Of a DNA stretch of 64,000 nt, positions 48,319 through 60,025 are shown one piece after another. The notes beneath the pieces were generated by a model that made no database searches, was not told the DNA's origin, and worked only from the letters and a program-made list of their open reading frames with translations. The translations under genes and the position numbers were made by a program. The DNA is taken from contig NZ_OX296583.1 of assembly GCF_946463545.1 (NCBI RefSeq), positions 1,215,035 through 1,279,034 of the forward strand, given 5' to 3'. This stretch comes from Methanothermococcus thermolithotrophicus DSM 2095. GTDB taxonomy: Archaea; AGJL01; Methanococci; Methanococcales; Methanococcaceae. Each line of letters starts with the position of its first letter. Within the stretch, counting starts at the first letter, position 1.

Positions 48319-49125
48319 TTATTGCTGTTTTACAAATTTCTTTGCAATATCCATAACATTTTCAGATATTACATACTTTGTATTGTCCTTTAGAACTAAT
48401 GAAGTAACGTCAAGGGCCTTGTACAATTGTGCTTCATCCTTAAAGTATTGCTGTGCAGCTTCTGCAACTATTTTTATAGCTTTTGCCTGACCTTCGGCTT
48501 CAATTCTTAAACTCTGTGCTATACCCTCGGCTTTTAAAATTTTACTCTGTTTTTCACCTTCTGCTTCCAATATTGCAGCTCTTTTTAATCTTTCAGCCTT
48601 CATCTGCTGAGTCATAGCATCCTTAATATCCTTAGGTGGTTCTATCTCCCTAAGTTCAACTTTCTCAACCCTTACACCCCAGGCATCTGTGTCTTTATCC
48701 AATGTATCCAAAAGCTTAGAGTTTATATACTCCCTCCTATCCAATACCCCATCCAATTCCATACTACCAATTATTGCCCTTAACGTAGTCTGTGCAAGAT
48801 TAATAATAGCATATTCGTAATTTTGAACTTCCAACAATGCCCTATCTACATCTACGACCCTATAGTAAATTACTGCATCTATGGTAACCGCTGCATTATC
48901 CTTTGTAATCATCTCTTGTGGCGGTATATCGATTACTTTAGTCCTTACATCCACCTTTATAGGAACGTCAATAAGTGGTATAATAATATTAACCCCAGGT
49001 TTTAATATCCCTGCAACTTTACCTAGTCTAAATATTAAGCCCATTTCATACTGATTTACTATAACTACTGATTTTATTAAAATATACATGACAATTAGGC
49101 CTACTATTATCCAAAACCAGAACAT
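48319..49125 (-). CDS. SPFH/band-7 stomatin-like membrane protein
   Basis: 268 aa with one N-terminal membrane helix (about 2-20), an SPFH domain ([46 protein letters not shown]) and a C-terminal coiled coil rich in EAEGEK repeats. Known role: oligomeric microdomain scaffolds associated with membrane proteases or NfeD partners. The NfeD-like gene lies 70 nt upstream on the same strand, the usual stomatin-NfeD pair. Confidence 0.92.
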   Translation of the reverse strand: MFWFWIIVGLIVMYILIKSVVIVNQYEMGLIFRLGKVAGILKPGVNIIIPLIDVPIKVDVRTKVIDIPPQEMITKDNAAVTIDAVIYYRVVDVDRALLEVQNYEYAIINLAQTTLRAIIGSMELDGVLDRREYINSKLLDTLDKDTDAWGVRVEKVELREIEPPKDIKDAMTQQMKAERLKRAAILEAEGEKQSKILKAEGIAQSLRIEAEGQAKAIKIVAEAAQQYFKDEAQLYKALDVTSLVLKDNTKYVISENVMDIAKKFVKQQ

Positions 49126-49195
49126 AATACCCCCTCTTTAGTGTTGTTGATTTATTATTAACTATATGGATAATATACTATATAGTTATTAGCTG

Positions 49196-49621
49196 TTACT
49201 CGGTATGGTTTGTATTTATCTTTTCGACAACCAATGATACCCCTTCAATACCTACGATTTTAACTTTATCGCCTTTTTTCAATGGTTCTTTTGCTTTAAT
49301 GTGCCATTTTTCATTGTCTATTGTGATAAGACCATAGTTTTGTTCATCTAAATCAGATCCCAATATGAGCTCTCTTCCAACAAATTTTTCAGCTCCAATC
49401 TTTATATCTTTGCCTACTCCATATACCGCCCTATACAGTGCATACACCGTAATAACCCCTGAGACTATCGCCATAGGAAGAGCCATTGATGGAAATATCA
49501 ATAAAAATACGCCGTATATTATTAATGCAATACCTGCTGCTGGAAAGTAGAGTCCAGGTGTAATTACTTCAAAAAGTATTGCAATTAGTCCCAAAAGTAT
49601 CATTAAATATCCCAGTTCCAT
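49196..49621 (-). CDS. NfeD-like short membrane protein
   Basis: 141 aa with three to four membrane helices (about 4-70) and a C-terminal OB-like soluble domain (GRELILGSDLDEQNYGLITI; KGDKVKIVGIEGVSLVVEKI). It lacks the ClpP-like protease domain of long NfeD proteins. It partners stomatin-type proteins and precedes one here. Confidence 0.88.
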   Translation of the reverse strand: MELGYLMILLGLIAILFEVITPGLYFPAAGIALIIYGVFLLIFPSMALPMAIVSGVITVYALYRAVYGVGKDIKIGAEKFVGRELILGSDLDEQNYGLITIDNEKWHIKAKEPLKKGDKVKIVGIEGVSLVVEKINTNHTE

Positions 49622-49660
49622 AACCCACCTTCTTTTTTCAGCTGTACCTCTATTTTATAT

Positions 49661-50260
49661 TTATACATTCTTATCTATTATATTCTTATCCTTAAGAATT
49701 TTTACAATTTTCTCGTGAATGAAATTAATATCTCCGCTATCAACCTTAACAACAATGAAATCGTCTTTAGGTTTAAATATAAAATTCGAGTTTGCAAGTT
49801 CTAAATATTTTTCTCTGATTTTTTTTAAGAATTCTCTTTTTTCAAATACTTCTTTGCTTCTATGTTCCATCCTTTTCATGGCTATTTCTAAGTCAACGTC
49901 CAATAAAATTACCACATCAGGTCTTTTTGCATGCTTGTTTATCTCTAAAATGTAACTTTCTTCAATTCCTTGGGTAGATTGATAGACTAAAGAAGAGTAC
50001 ACGTATCTATCGCAAATAACATGACCTTCTTTTAATTTCTCTTCGATTTTTTTAACATGTTCAATTCTATCTGCAGCAAATAGTAATGCCAGAGTCTCTT
50101 TTTCACATTTTTTACCGCTTAAGATTTTTCTTATGAGTTCCCCAATTTCTCCGTTTGTAGGTTCGCAGGTGTATGTGCCATTTAGTCTTTTAGCCAATAA
50201 TTTCGCCTGTGTGGTCTTTCCACTGCCATCGATGCCTTCAAAAACGATAAATTTATTCAC
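49661..50260 (-). CDS. tmk: Thymidylate kinase
   Basis: A 199-aa kinase converting dTMP to dTDP. P-loop FEGIDGSGKTTQAK is at residues 8-21, DRYVYSSLVYQSTQG is the DR(Y/H) dTMP-binding segment, and ILLDVDLEIAMKRM precedes the lid. Start at 50260 follows GGTGAAAAAGTG and is 14 nt from the stop of the HEAT-repeat gene, so they may be co-transcribed. Confidence 0.95.
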   Translation of the reverse strand: MNKFIVFEGIDGSGKTTQAKLLAKRLNGTYTCEPTNGEIGELIRKILSGKKCEKETLALLFAADRIEHVKKIEEKLKEGHVICDRYVYSSLVYQSTQGIEESYILEINKHAKRPDVVILLDVDLEIAMKRMEHRSKEVFEKREFLKKIREKYLELANSNFIFKPKDDFIVVKVDSGDINFIHEKIVKILKDKNIIDKNV

Positions 50261-50273
50261 TTTTTCACCGAAA

Positions 50274-53207
50274 TTATATTCTGTGCCTGATTTTGTTGAA
50301 ATACAACAATCTTATTCTTAATATTTCTTCTTTGATACTCCATGTAGTGTAATTTTCCATTTCTTCTAATATTGGCAGTATTCTTTCCAAGATTTTACTA
50401 TCTTTCTGGCCGTATTTTTTCAATGTTAAGAGTGCCTTTAAAACTACTGACTCGTCTCCGTCCTTCAAGAGTTTTATTATCTTTGGGATAGCGTATGTTA
50501 CTAATTCTGGATCTATTTTGGACAGTATGCCTAAAGCAGCGTTTTTAACCCTCCAATGTGGATCATCCAGTTTTCTTATCACGTAATTTAAGTATTCAAA
50601 ATGTCCCTCATCAATGAAATCTCCTAAGGATTTCAATGTTTCCACTCTAACTACCCAGTCGCTATCTTCTAACAATATTTCAATTTTTCTTATTTTTTCA
50701 GATACGGTTTTACTTACGTCAATGCGAGCGCTTGAGTTTAATCTATTGAGTATGTCTTCAATCATCTCTGAAATAAGTGGATTTTCTTCATTATTTGTTA
50801 AACACCAATTTACTATTTCATAATGGTATTTTTCAGTTTTGCTTTTATCTATTATATTCTGTAGTATCTTGTATGCATAGGCCCTTATAAACCAAAACTC
50901 ACTGTCTTTGAATTTAGAAATTATTATCATTACATTATCTATATTCTCTATATCACGAGTACTTAGTTCATATAACGCTTCGAAGGTTCCCTCAAAATCA
51001 TGTTTAAGTAGGCCTATAATCTTATCCTCTGAGCTAAATGCAAGCATTTTACATTTTTCTTTGTCTATTTCAGGGCACGGATAGTCTATTTTTTTAAGTA
51101 ATTCTAAAGCTTTTTCTCTTAATTGGAACATTGGGTCAAAGAGCGCAATCTTCATTAGATCTAATGTATATACATCGATTAAATTTACATTGAGTTTTGA
51201 AATATTTTCAATATGGGTTAATCCTTTTAATCTAATTTTCCAATTATATTCGTCCAAATATCCTCTTATAATAATGACTTTAAATGTCATACATTTGTTC
51301 GGTACTTTGCTTAGAGCTATATCTATTGGTCTACGTAGTTCTTCATTAAATGTTCCTATTTCATCTAAAATACATAATACATTACAGCTATCTGAATGAT
51401 CTGAATATTCGCTGGTCTTTTCTATTATTTTTCTCAATACATCAGTGTTTCCTTTATTTTTTCTTGCCAGATATTTTAATATTGCAGGAAGGGCTTCAGG
51501 ATATTTATTTGCATATTTATTAATATTTTCAATGGAAATTTCTTTTTTGTCCAGTTCTACGTTCAAATCGTATTTTAGTATTAGTTCTGAAACTTTGGAA
51601 ACTATCTTCTTTTCATCATTAAGTGCTTCATATGCTAATATTCCCACTATTTCATCTATTTCTTTTTTTGAATCTTCTGTATTTTTTAGTATTTGGATCA
51701 TTTTTCTAAGTACCATAATGAAATTTAATCTAACAAACATGTCTGAGTCATTTAAAACAATGTAGGGATTTATATGGTCTCCTAATTTCGATAATATATA
51801 TAATGGGTTTTCACTTGTTTCTAAAATCAACCTGAGTAGCCACAACCCCTGAGCTCTAATAAGTCCAAACGGATTTTCAAGGGATTTTTTAATTACATCA
51901 ATAGTCTCATTAGCATATTGGGGATTTTCAGCTATTGCATATCCCAAACTTACAATGTTGTTAATTTCTGAAATCCAAAGTTCTTCTTCATCATTATTCA
52001 TTAGTTTTTCAACTATATTTTCTATTCTTGCCTCCTCTAACTCTAAAAATTCATTATCCACCTTATTGTAAATATAGTTCCAAGGGTTTTGAAGTTCATT
52101 TAGGAATTTAACTTTCAATGAATCTGGGACATCGTCTTTCACGAATCTTTCAATTGTGGCTAAATATGTGGATAGGTGACCATCATTTAATAATTTAAGA
52201 CCTTTTTCTAAGTCATTTTTTAGTAAAAGTACTCCCAAAGAACTTACTAACGGACATTCATAATCTAAAAATGACGTGTCGTTGATCGTTTCACCAATCA
52301 TATAAAGAACTGCAAGTGAAGAGAATATTAAAAGCCAGTCTTCCTCTGAATGCAGCGTCTTTTTCACATAATTGCTTAAAATACTCTTTAAGAATGGGTG
52401 GTTTTCTGATAGACTACATAGTGTAAATAAAAGTCTGGCTTTTACGGGCCTATTGAGTTTTGGCATATATAACAATTTCAAAAGTTCTTCAATGGTTTTA
52501 TTATCGATTTTATGGCTATTCCTACTTATTAAAACAAAACCTGTGAGTTTTAAAATATCACTGGGGTGTGAAAGTAAGTCCCTAATGTGTTTTGGCGAAT
52601 ATTCTATCTCGTCAATTAAATTACAACTTACGTTTTTAATGATGTTGCATATTTCTTCCATTGTTTCGTGGTCATCGCATTCAATAATGGTTCTTGAGAA
52701 GAATCCTCCAATAATGTCGTCCATACGGACTTTTTCGGTACATAAGTCCATAATTTCAGGGATTACTGGGATTACTAAATCAGGTTTTAATGGCGATAGT
52801 TCCCAAACACTACACATTGCATGGATTCTTTTAAAGTAATTATTTGAGTATAATCTTTTGGATAGTATAATAGGATATTTTGAAATAACACTTTTTAAAT
52901 TAGGTTTATTTAGTATATTATTGGCAGCATCTTCTATGGCATCATTACCACAAGTAGTTAATTTAATTAGGCCAGGAAGGACATCAAATATTATGTCAGG
53001 GTAAATTTTGAGTATATTATTAATGGCCCAAAGTATTCTTATTATTACTATGGGTTTAGGGTAGTCTAACTCTAAAACCAAGTGCTTAGCAACATATAAT
53101 GCATCTTTATAGTCTTCATAGGATATATTTCCCAACGTGTTTATTGCACGAGATTTTAGGTACCAATTGTCTTGTTTAAGATCCATTATTAGTTTTTTGA
53201 TATCCAT
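50274..53207 (-). CDS. Large HEAT-repeat protein
   Basis: 977 aa from ATG 53207 (GGTGGG upstream; the open frame extends nine codons further). The whole chain is alpha-helical HEAT-like repeats of about 35-40 residues, clearest at the ends: DLKQDNWYLKSRAINTLGNI near the start, and LEDSDWVVRVETLKSLGDFI and LDDPHWRVKNAALGILSKID near residues 870-920. There is no signal peptide, membrane segment or catalytic motif, so it is probably a cytoplasmic scaffold. Partner unknown. Confidence 0.85.
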   Translation of the reverse strand: MDIKKLIMDLKQDNWYLKSRAINTLGNISYEDYKDALYVAKHLVLELDYPKPIVIIRILWAINNILKIYPDIIFDVLPGLIKLTTCGNDAIEDAANNILNKPNLKSVISKYPIILSKRLYSNNYFKRIHAMCSVWELSPLKPDLVIPVIPEIMDLCTEKVRMDDIIGGFFSRTIIECDDHETMEEICNIIKNVSCNLIDEIEYSPKHIRDLLSHPSDILKLTGFVLISRNSHKIDNKTIEELLKLLYMPKLNRPVKARLLFTLCSLSENHPFLKSILSNYVKKTLHSEEDWLLIFSSLAVLYMIGETINDTSFLDYECPLVSSLGVLLLKNDLEKGLKLLNDGHLSTYLATIERFVKDDVPDSLKVKFLNELQNPWNYIYNKVDNEFLELEEARIENIVEKLMNNDEEELWISEINNIVSLGYAIAENPQYANETIDVIKKSLENPFGLIRAQGLWLLRLILETSENPLYILSKLGDHINPYIVLNDSDMFVRLNFIMVLRKMIQILKNTEDSKKEIDEIVGILAYEALNDEKKIVSKVSELILKYDLNVELDKKEISIENINKYANKYPEALPAILKYLARKNKGNTDVLRKIIEKTSEYSDHSDSCNVLCILDEIGTFNEELRRPIDIALSKVPNKCMTFKVIIIRGYLDEYNWKIRLKGLTHIENISKLNVNLIDVYTLDLMKIALFDPMFQLREKALELLKKIDYPCPEIDKEKCKMLAFSSEDKIIGLLKHDFEGTFEALYELSTRDIENIDNVMIIISKFKDSEFWFIRAYAYKILQNIIDKSKTEKYHYEIVNWCLTNNEENPLISEMIEDILNRLNSSARIDVSKTVSEKIRKIEILLEDSDWVVRVETLKSLGDFIDEGHFEYLNYVIRKLDDPHWRVKNAALGILSKIDPELVTYAIPKIIKLLKDGDESVVLKALLTLKKYGQKDSKILERILPILEEMENYTTWSIKEEILRIRLLYFNKIRHRI

Positions 53208-53422
53208 ATATTCCCACCCTGGAATAATTACCATACAATTATGCTATATATTATTAGGTATTTATTATTAAGTATTAAATATATTAAAACATTATGAATA
53301 CTGTCATGTATAATTATAAATAATGAAAAATATAATTTTATTTTATCTTAATAATAAATATTAATCTTAAGAAATATATTTTTTGATATTTATTAGTTAT
53401 GATCATATGTTGTGGTGAGATT

Positions 53423-55375
53423 ATGAATGTTGAAATATTAAAACAAAAAATACTATATAAAATATCTGAAGACGAACTTAAAAAAAGAATTGATGAAAAA
53501 ATTATGGATAATTCAGGGTTGTTAAATGAAGAGGGGGCACTGATATTAATTTCCCAAGAGCTCGGGATCGATGTTACATACGATGATGAAGACGATGAAG
53601 ATGAGTATGAATTTACAATCAAAGATATTGAAGAAGGTCAAAGGAACGTAGAAGTCACTGGAAAAATTATAAGAACTTCTGAAATAAGAAAATTCCGAAG
53701 AAAAGATGGTTCTGAAGGAAAAATGGCTTCAATAGTAATAGCAGACAATACTGGGTCTATTAGGTTAACGCTTTGGAATGATAAAATAGATCTAATTGCT
53801 GGACTAAAAAAAGGGGATGTTGTTAAAATAGAAAATGCTTTTTCAAGGACATGGAACAATAGACTTGAATTAAACAGTGGTTCTGATTTAAAGATAGAAA
53901 AACTTGAAACTTATGATGAGTCAAAATATCCTGTTTTAAAGGAAAGTTATAAAATTTTAGAACTTGTCCCTAATCTTTCAGCCACTATTAAGGGAGAAGT
54001 TGTAGCATCTTATGAAAAGAAAGAGTTTAATAAAAGAGATGGTTCTTTAGGGAAGTTAAAATCATTCATACTAAAGGATGATTCTGGAAGCATAAGGGTA
54101 ACACTTTGGGATGATTTAGCCGATTATGAAGTTAATACTGGAGATAAGGTTGAATTAGAAGGGTATGTAAAACAAGGTTTTAGAGGGCTGGAAATTTCTG
54201 CCAACAAAATCAATATTTTAGAAAAAGGAAGTCCAAAAGAAGCTTTAGAAGTGACTGATGTTGATATCTCAAATGTGCCTAACTATGAAGAAAAACTTGT
54301 AAATGTTAAAGGTAGGATAACAAACATCTCAGGAATTAGAAACGTGGAATTTAAAGATAGGAGTGCAGAACTTCAGGAAATTTATTTAACCGATAGTACT
54401 GGTAGATTGAAAGTATCATTCTGGGGAAACAATATAAAATTATTAGAAGATCTAAACGAAGGCGATACAGTTAAGATTACAAATTGTAAAGTTAGAACAT
54501 ATCTTGACAGAGAAGGGAATAAAAAAGCAGATTTAACTGTGACTTACCAATCTAAAATAATAAAAGATGAAAATATTGATGCACCAGAATACGAGAAGAA
54601 AATCTATAAAATAAAGGATATCATTGATGGAAATGTTAATGAAATAGATAAAAATAACATAACGACTATTGGAAGAGTTTATAGGGTATTTGATATAAGG
54701 GAATTTGAAAGAGAAGGGGGAACATCAATAGGAAAAGTCAGGGGCATAGTTATCGAAGATGAAACTGGAAGAATAAGAGTTTCGTTATGGGATAAGGATG
54801 CAGAATTGGATATAAAAGAAGGAGATATCGTAAAAATAGTTAATGGATATGTTAAAGAAAATGGGGAATATTTAGATTTGAATATAGGAAGAATGGGGAG
54901 AATAATAATCAACCCAAAAGATGTGGAACTTAAATCAGTTAGAAAATTCATAGCAGACCTTGAAGAGGGGGATGCCGTTGAAATTAGGGGAACTATAGTA
55001 GATTATAGAAAGCAAGAATTAATACTTTATTTATGTCCAAACTGTAGAAAAAGAACAGTTTTAATTGAGGGCGAATACCACTGTAACGAATGCGGTGAAG
55101 TTAAACCTGATGAAGTACTGGTTTCCACACTGGTTGTTGATGATGGTACCGGAAACATAAGCTGTAGGCTTTATGGAAACAATGTTGAAAAAATAACTGG
55201 TATGACAAAAGAAGACTTAAAGGATACAAATCTGGAGATTTTGGATAACCTAATCGGCGAAGAGTTTGTATTTTATGGAACATCCACTATAAGAAATGAT
55301 GAATTGGAGTTCTCAGTTAAAGGCGTAAGTAAGGTAGATTTGGATAGGGAAATAGAATTATTGAAGGACTTTTAA
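53423..55375 (+). CDS. Replication protein A (single-stranded DNA-binding protein)
   Basis: 650 aa from ATG 53423 (GGTGAG upstream), the longer frame starting at 53399 being preceded by nothing useful. Four OB folds with recurring DNTGSIRLTLWND, DDSGSIRVTLWDD, DSTGRLKVSFWGN and DETGRIRVSLWDK are seen, and a C4 zinc finger (CPNC, then CNEC 16 residues on) near residue 545 followed by a further OB-like domain. This matches the single-chain RPA of Methanococcales, which coats ssDNA in replication and repair. An acidic patch (DDEDDEDEYE) precedes the first OB fold. Confidence 0.94.
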   Translation: MNVEILKQKILYKISEDELKKRIDEKIMDNSGLLNEEGALILISQELGIDVTYDDEDDEDEYEFTIKDIEEGQRNVEVTGKIIRTSEIRKFRRKDGSEGKMASIVIADNTGSIRLTLWNDKIDLIAGLKKGDVVKIENAFSRTWNNRLELNSGSDLKIEKLETYDESKYPVLKESYKILELVPNLSATIKGEVVASYEKKEFNKRDGSLGKLKSFILKDDSGSIRVTLWDDLADYEVNTGDKVELEGYVKQGFRGLEISANKINILEKGSPKEALEVTDVDISNVPNYEEKLVNVKGRITNISGIRNVEFKDRSAELQEIYLTDSTGRLKVSFWGNNIKLLEDLNEGDTVKITNCKVRTYLDREGNKKADLTVTYQSKIIKDENIDAPEYEKKIYKIKDIIDGNVNEIDKNNITTIGRVYRVFDIREFEREGGTSIGKVRGIVIEDETGRIRVSLWDKDAELDIKEGDIVKIVNGYVKENGEYLDLNIGRMGRIIINPKDVELKSVRKFIADLEEGDAVEIRGTIVDYRKQELILYLCPNCRKRTVLIEGEYHCNECGEVKPDEVLVSTLVVDDGTGNISCRLYGNNVEKITGMTKEDLKDTNLEILDNLIGEEFVFYGTSTIRNDELEFSVKGVSKVDLDREIELLKDF

Positions 55376-55490
55376 TTTACCCTCATTTTAAATTATTTTT
55401 AATCTATTGGCGATATATTTATATAGTTTATTTCAAATATCCACTAAGGCATATTCTTTTATGGATCGTTTTATAGGTAAGAAGATGGTA

Positions 55491-56198
<708 letters not shown>

Positions 56199-56255
56199 AT
56201 TTTATATATTTTAACTTTTTTTAATTAATACAAATCTATAAAAAAGGGGATAAGA

Positions 56256-56852
56256 ATGTTTGACTCTATTTTTAATGCATTTTATAGTTCAATGGATGCC
56301 ATATTTATGCCCATTGTGCAGAACATGCATCCTGGAATTTCTATATTTATTATAGCGTTCCTCGTATCGTTTATAATAAACTTAGCCACAAAAGTTCTCG
56401 TTAATCAGAACAGAATGGCAGAACTAAAAAAAGAGTTACAGGAATTTCAAGTTAAGGCTAGAAAGGCATCAAAAGATCCAGAGCTCATGAAGGAGCTCCA
56501 GGAAGAGCAACAGAAAATGATGGCAATGCAAATGGAAATGATGAAAATGAGCTTCAAACCTATGATATATACATGGGCGCCTATTATAGCCATATTTGCT
56601 TATTTAAGACATGTTTATGATTTTGGAGGGGTTGTCCATCAATTAAATCCTGACTGGAATGGCGTTGTAGTTCAACTGCCGTACATTATTTCTAAAATGA
56701 TTTTTGTATCATTCTGGCACTGGATTGGAGGTATTTTCTACCATGGTGGATTTGGAATCGTTTCCAATACTGCATTAGGGTGGTTAGGTTGGTACATACT
56801 GTGTTCAATGGCGACATCCATGGTTTTAAGGAAAGTTATGGGCATAAAATAA
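56256..56852 (+). CDS. DUF106 YidC/Oxa1-like membrane insertase
   Basis: A 198-aa integral membrane protein of the archaeal DUF106 (Ylp1) group. The first membrane helix (about 27-47) precedes a cytoplasmic coiled coil ([20 protein letters not shown] through [20 protein letters not shown]), then two more membrane segments ending in [20 protein letters not shown]. The Met-rich cytoplasmic coiled coil is typical. It is presumed to help insert membrane proteins co-translationally, and follows adkA as in related archaea. Confidence 0.88.
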   Translation: MFDSIFNAFYSSMDAIFMPIVQNMHPGISIFIIAFLVSFIINLATKVLVNQNRMAELKKELQEFQVKARKASKDPELMKELQEEQQKMMAMQMEMMKMSFKPMIYTWAPIIAIFAYLRHVYDFGGVVHQLNPDWNGVVVQLPYIISKMIFVSFWHWIGGIFYHGGFGIVSNTALGWLGWYILCSMATSMVLRKVMGIK

Positions 56853-57100
56853 GTTCCCAAAGTGACGGGTAAATCTAATTATCGTTTTATTTTTTTAATT
56901 AGTAAAAATATAAAATTTATAGAAATTTATATTGTATTTATTTTTCATACGATATTACTAGTTTAACACCTGTGCAGGAACGACTATAATTTTAATTAAG
57001 CATATTTCCCATAAATTCTATGAAAAATTAGATATTAATAATGTAATTTTATCTAGGTTTTTAGTATATCTTAACGCACACCACAAATTTAGGTGAATTT
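56853..57100. other. Intergenic region with a GAACGACTA element
   Basis: No gene. At about 56961-56983 CCTG-TG-CAGG is followed by AACGACTATAA, matching the element at 20690-20720. Confidence 0.35.
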
Positions 57101-58441
57101 ATGAAGACTAAAACCCAACTGATAGATGAGATCATAAGCAATATAAAAACAAAATATCTAGATAGGGAAAAATTAACAAAACTCAATAAAAATAAGCTTT
57201 TTTATGTAGCCAAACAGGCAGATGGAAATTTAAAAGTAGTTCTTCCTTTTGTTTTTGGAAGAAGTGATTTTTTAAATTTAAACAAAGAGGGACTTGAAGG
57301 AGCAGCAGCTCGTATAATAGAATATATTAAGGAGGTCATAAGAAAGGGAAAATTTCCCAATCTATCCGGAAATCTAGGTAGAAGATACGAAGCTCTATAC
57401 GAACCTATTACCATAATAAATTGTGATTTAAACATCGGAAGTGATCTTTGGAGGGCGGATGAGTGTAACTACATAAGTCAGGATAAAATACACCTATTAC
57501 TTAGACTGATATTCGATGAAGAAAATCCAAAAATAATGGGCCGTAAAATCGATGAGTTAGCGGAGGAATTAAATGAGTTTATTCAAAAAATTCCCTATAA
57601 CGACCTTGAAAAAGAAACTATTAATTTAATAAATCAGAAGGAATTGAGAAACAGTCTGGATGAATTGGGTTTGGTATCATTTATTGCCGATAACTCAAAA
57701 CCTGCAAGGAGTTATACGAGAATAAGACGGCATCATAGGATAGCAGGGCCTAAAAAAGGTATTAATGTGGAATTTAAAACTCCAATGGAATTGAACCCTA
57801 TTGAAGTGGAACTATTCGATGGAAATGTTATAACTGGGCTCGGAATTAAAAAAAGAGAAGTTTTTATAATAACTGGAAGAAACGCACAGGGGAAATCAAC
57901 ATTATTAGAAGCCATAGAATGTGGACAGGACGACCATTTAATTGGCGATGGAAGGGAGTATATTGTAACAACAAAAGACATCTCAAAGGCTTCAGCTGGG
58001 ACTATGCAAATGAATGGGCAGGATATAAGTTTGTTCTTCCAAAAACTACCAAAGGGTATAAATGGAAATCCAAAAAAAGTTCATGGAACAGGCTCTGGTT
58101 CTATGACTATGGCATATCAAATACAGAAGGCACTATCGACCAAGACAGATTTAATATTAATAGATGAAGATAATTCAGCGGTGAATTTACTTGTGAATGG
58201 TTTATTGTCAAGCTGGTTTGAAGGCGTTAAACCACTTTCAGAACTAATTATGAATGAGAGGGAAAAGTTAACTTCTACGTTTATCATAGTTACCAGTAGT
58301 TTGGACCTATTAACCGCATCTGGCGATAGGGCAGTTTATCTTGAAGACCATGAGGTAAAATATTTAGATTTAGATAGTTTTAGGCGTAATTTAAGTGAAT
58401 ATTATTTAAAACTAAGTGGTGAATTGCATCAGTATAAGTGA
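57101..58441 (+). CDS. ABC-class predicted ATPase (COG3044-like)
   Basis: A 446-aa cytosolic ATPase. P-loop TGRNAQGKSTLLEAIECGQDD lies near residue 262, a TGSGSMTMAYQIQKAL signature-like segment near 325, Walker B LILIDEDNSAVN near 350 and a switch-like IIVTSSLDLL. There are no membrane segments or second ABC cassette. This family of predicted ABC-class ATPases occurs in archaea and some bacteria with unknown partners. Start follows AGGTGAATTT. Confidence 0.85.
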   Translation: MKTKTQLIDEIISNIKTKYLDREKLTKLNKNKLFYVAKQADGNLKVVLPFVFGRSDFLNLNKEGLEGAAARIIEYIKEVIRKGKFPNLSGNLGRRYEALYEPITIINCDLNIGSDLWRADECNYISQDKIHLLLRLIFDEENPKIMGRKIDELAEELNEFIQKIPYNDLEKETINLINQKELRNSLDELGLVSFIADNSKPARSYTRIRRHHRIAGPKKGINVEFKTPMELNPIEVELFDGNVITGLGIKKREVFIITGRNAQGKSTLLEAIECGQDDHLIGDGREYIVTTKDISKASAGTMQMNGQDISLFFQKLPKGINGNPKKVHGTGSGSMTMAYQIQKALSTKTDLILIDEDNSAVNLLVNGLLSSWFEGVKPLSELIMNEREKLTSTFIIVTSSLDLLTASGDRAVYLEDHEVKYLDLDSFRRNLSEYYLKLSGELHQYK

Positions 58442-58588
58442 TTAATCATAAATTATAAATATTTGTTTTTTAACATATTATGTGTAGTAAAAATACTACA
58501 TATAAATGAATTATAAAACAAAGAATTAAATATATGGAAATCCAAAGAAATAGAATATACCGTCAATAAAAGAAGTATGGTGAAATAT

Positions 58589-59705
58589 ATGCTAAAAAAA
58601 CTGATATTATTGCTAACTCTGATTGTAGTGCCAATGGTATCTGCGACGGATGTTATTTTAGTAAGTGACAATCCTGCAGATTACGTGGCTGTGGAAGGTA
58701 TAGCAAAGGCAGTTAATGCAACAGTAATAAAGACGCCGTGGGGCATTTTCAATGAAAGCGTTTTAGATGAAATAAAATCATTGAATCCTAATAATGTTAT
58801 TGTTGTAGGGGGCCCGATGGCAGTTGTTGAAAACTACACAAAAGAATTAGAAAATATAGGAATTGAAGTTGAGAGAATTGCTGGAGAAAATAGATACGAA
58901 ACCAATGCAAACCTTGTATTGAAATTTAAGCATATGTTTGGAAATGGAACTACCGTATATGTTTACCATGGAGACGATATAGCGTTGAATGGAACATTTC
59001 AAGGAATGGATAAACCACTCTTGGTATTACTTACAAATGGGGTTAATTTAACGGTAGATCCCGAAGATTTAGACCTTGAAATTGAGGAAGTTGAAGTGAT
59101 GGACAGTCCACTATATAACGGTTCATTAGTAGCAGAAAAATTTAAAATGAAAGGAGCTAATGTAAAAATTAAAGCTGTTCCACAAGACGAAATAGAAGTT
59201 ATGATGGAAAATAAAATCACTGCACTTAAAATGAAAATCGATCTATTGAAAAGTCAAGGAATAGATGCATCAGAACTGGAAGATAAGTTAGAAGAATTAG
59301 AAAGTATATTGGATGAAACTGAAGAAGCAATGGATGAGGACAAATACGAAGAGGCCTATAAATTAATGGTAGAACTTCAAGGAGAACAGATGGCAATAGT
59401 TGTTAGAGCTCACGAGATGGACGATGACCACTTATGAAATGCATAAGGAAACACACAATGAAATACACGATGAGCTCAATGACATCGAAGATGACCATCA
59501 AGAGATACACAAAGAGATTGGCGATGAAATCATGGATAGGAACCATGATAACCAAGAAATGCATCAGGAGATGTACACCGAAATACACTCAGAAATTAAC
59601 GATACTGAAGATGACCATCAAGAGATGCACAATGAAGTGCACAAAGAGACACACAATGAGCGCGAGGGCATGGAGCATGATGGGGAGGATAATGACGATG
59701 AATAA
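58589..59705 (+). pseudogene. Cell-wall-binding-repeat protein with His/Glu-rich tail, interrupted by a frameshift
   Basis: From ATG 58589 (GGTGAAAT upstream) comes a signal peptide (about 1-20), a single cell-wall-binding-repeat-2-like domain at about 21-185 (NNVIVVGGPMAVVENY; RIAGENRYETNANL) and a helical segment, stopping at 59437 after MDDDHL. The +1 frame continues at once as YEMHKETHNEIHDELND and runs to 59705, with His every fourth residue or so and many Glu and Asp. Dropping one T of CACTTATGAA (59431-59440) fuses them into about 371 aa. The tail looks like a metal chelator. The lesion could be real, a phase-variable site or a sequence error. The paralogue at 60026 is intact. Confidence 0.7.
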
Positions 59706-60025
59706 TTAATTTTAAATTATTTTTATTTTTACTGCCGGTTGTGTAAATTAGTGACAATGTGGTGACACAATGAGGGATTATTACTTTAGTTTTTGTATAT
59801 CCATTATCCATTAATAACCAAGTAATGACTAAGGAAGCATTATTTAAATGCACGATTGAATCATGTTATTGCGCTAATTAACACCACCATGCAGAAGATG
59901 GATGTTGTGGGGAGCTCACAGATTAGGTTTAGGGTACAGACACGAGCTCAGAACTGTATGTATAATAGCAATTATATCCAATAATATACTATATATTAAA
60001 TGTTACAATCCATGGGGTGATGAAT
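59706..60025. other. 320-bp intergenic region between the two paralogues
   Basis: No complete gene. It holds two GAGCTC sites (59912, 59944) and a TATA-like ACTATATATTAA near 59987-59998, about 30-40 nt before the next start, the likely promoter of the paralogue and genes downstream. Confidence 0.4.

Noticed and set aside
59876-59930. Short His/Cys-containing frame (HHHAEDGCCGEL)
   Set aside because: Only about 14 codons between stops; no start codon or ribosome site.
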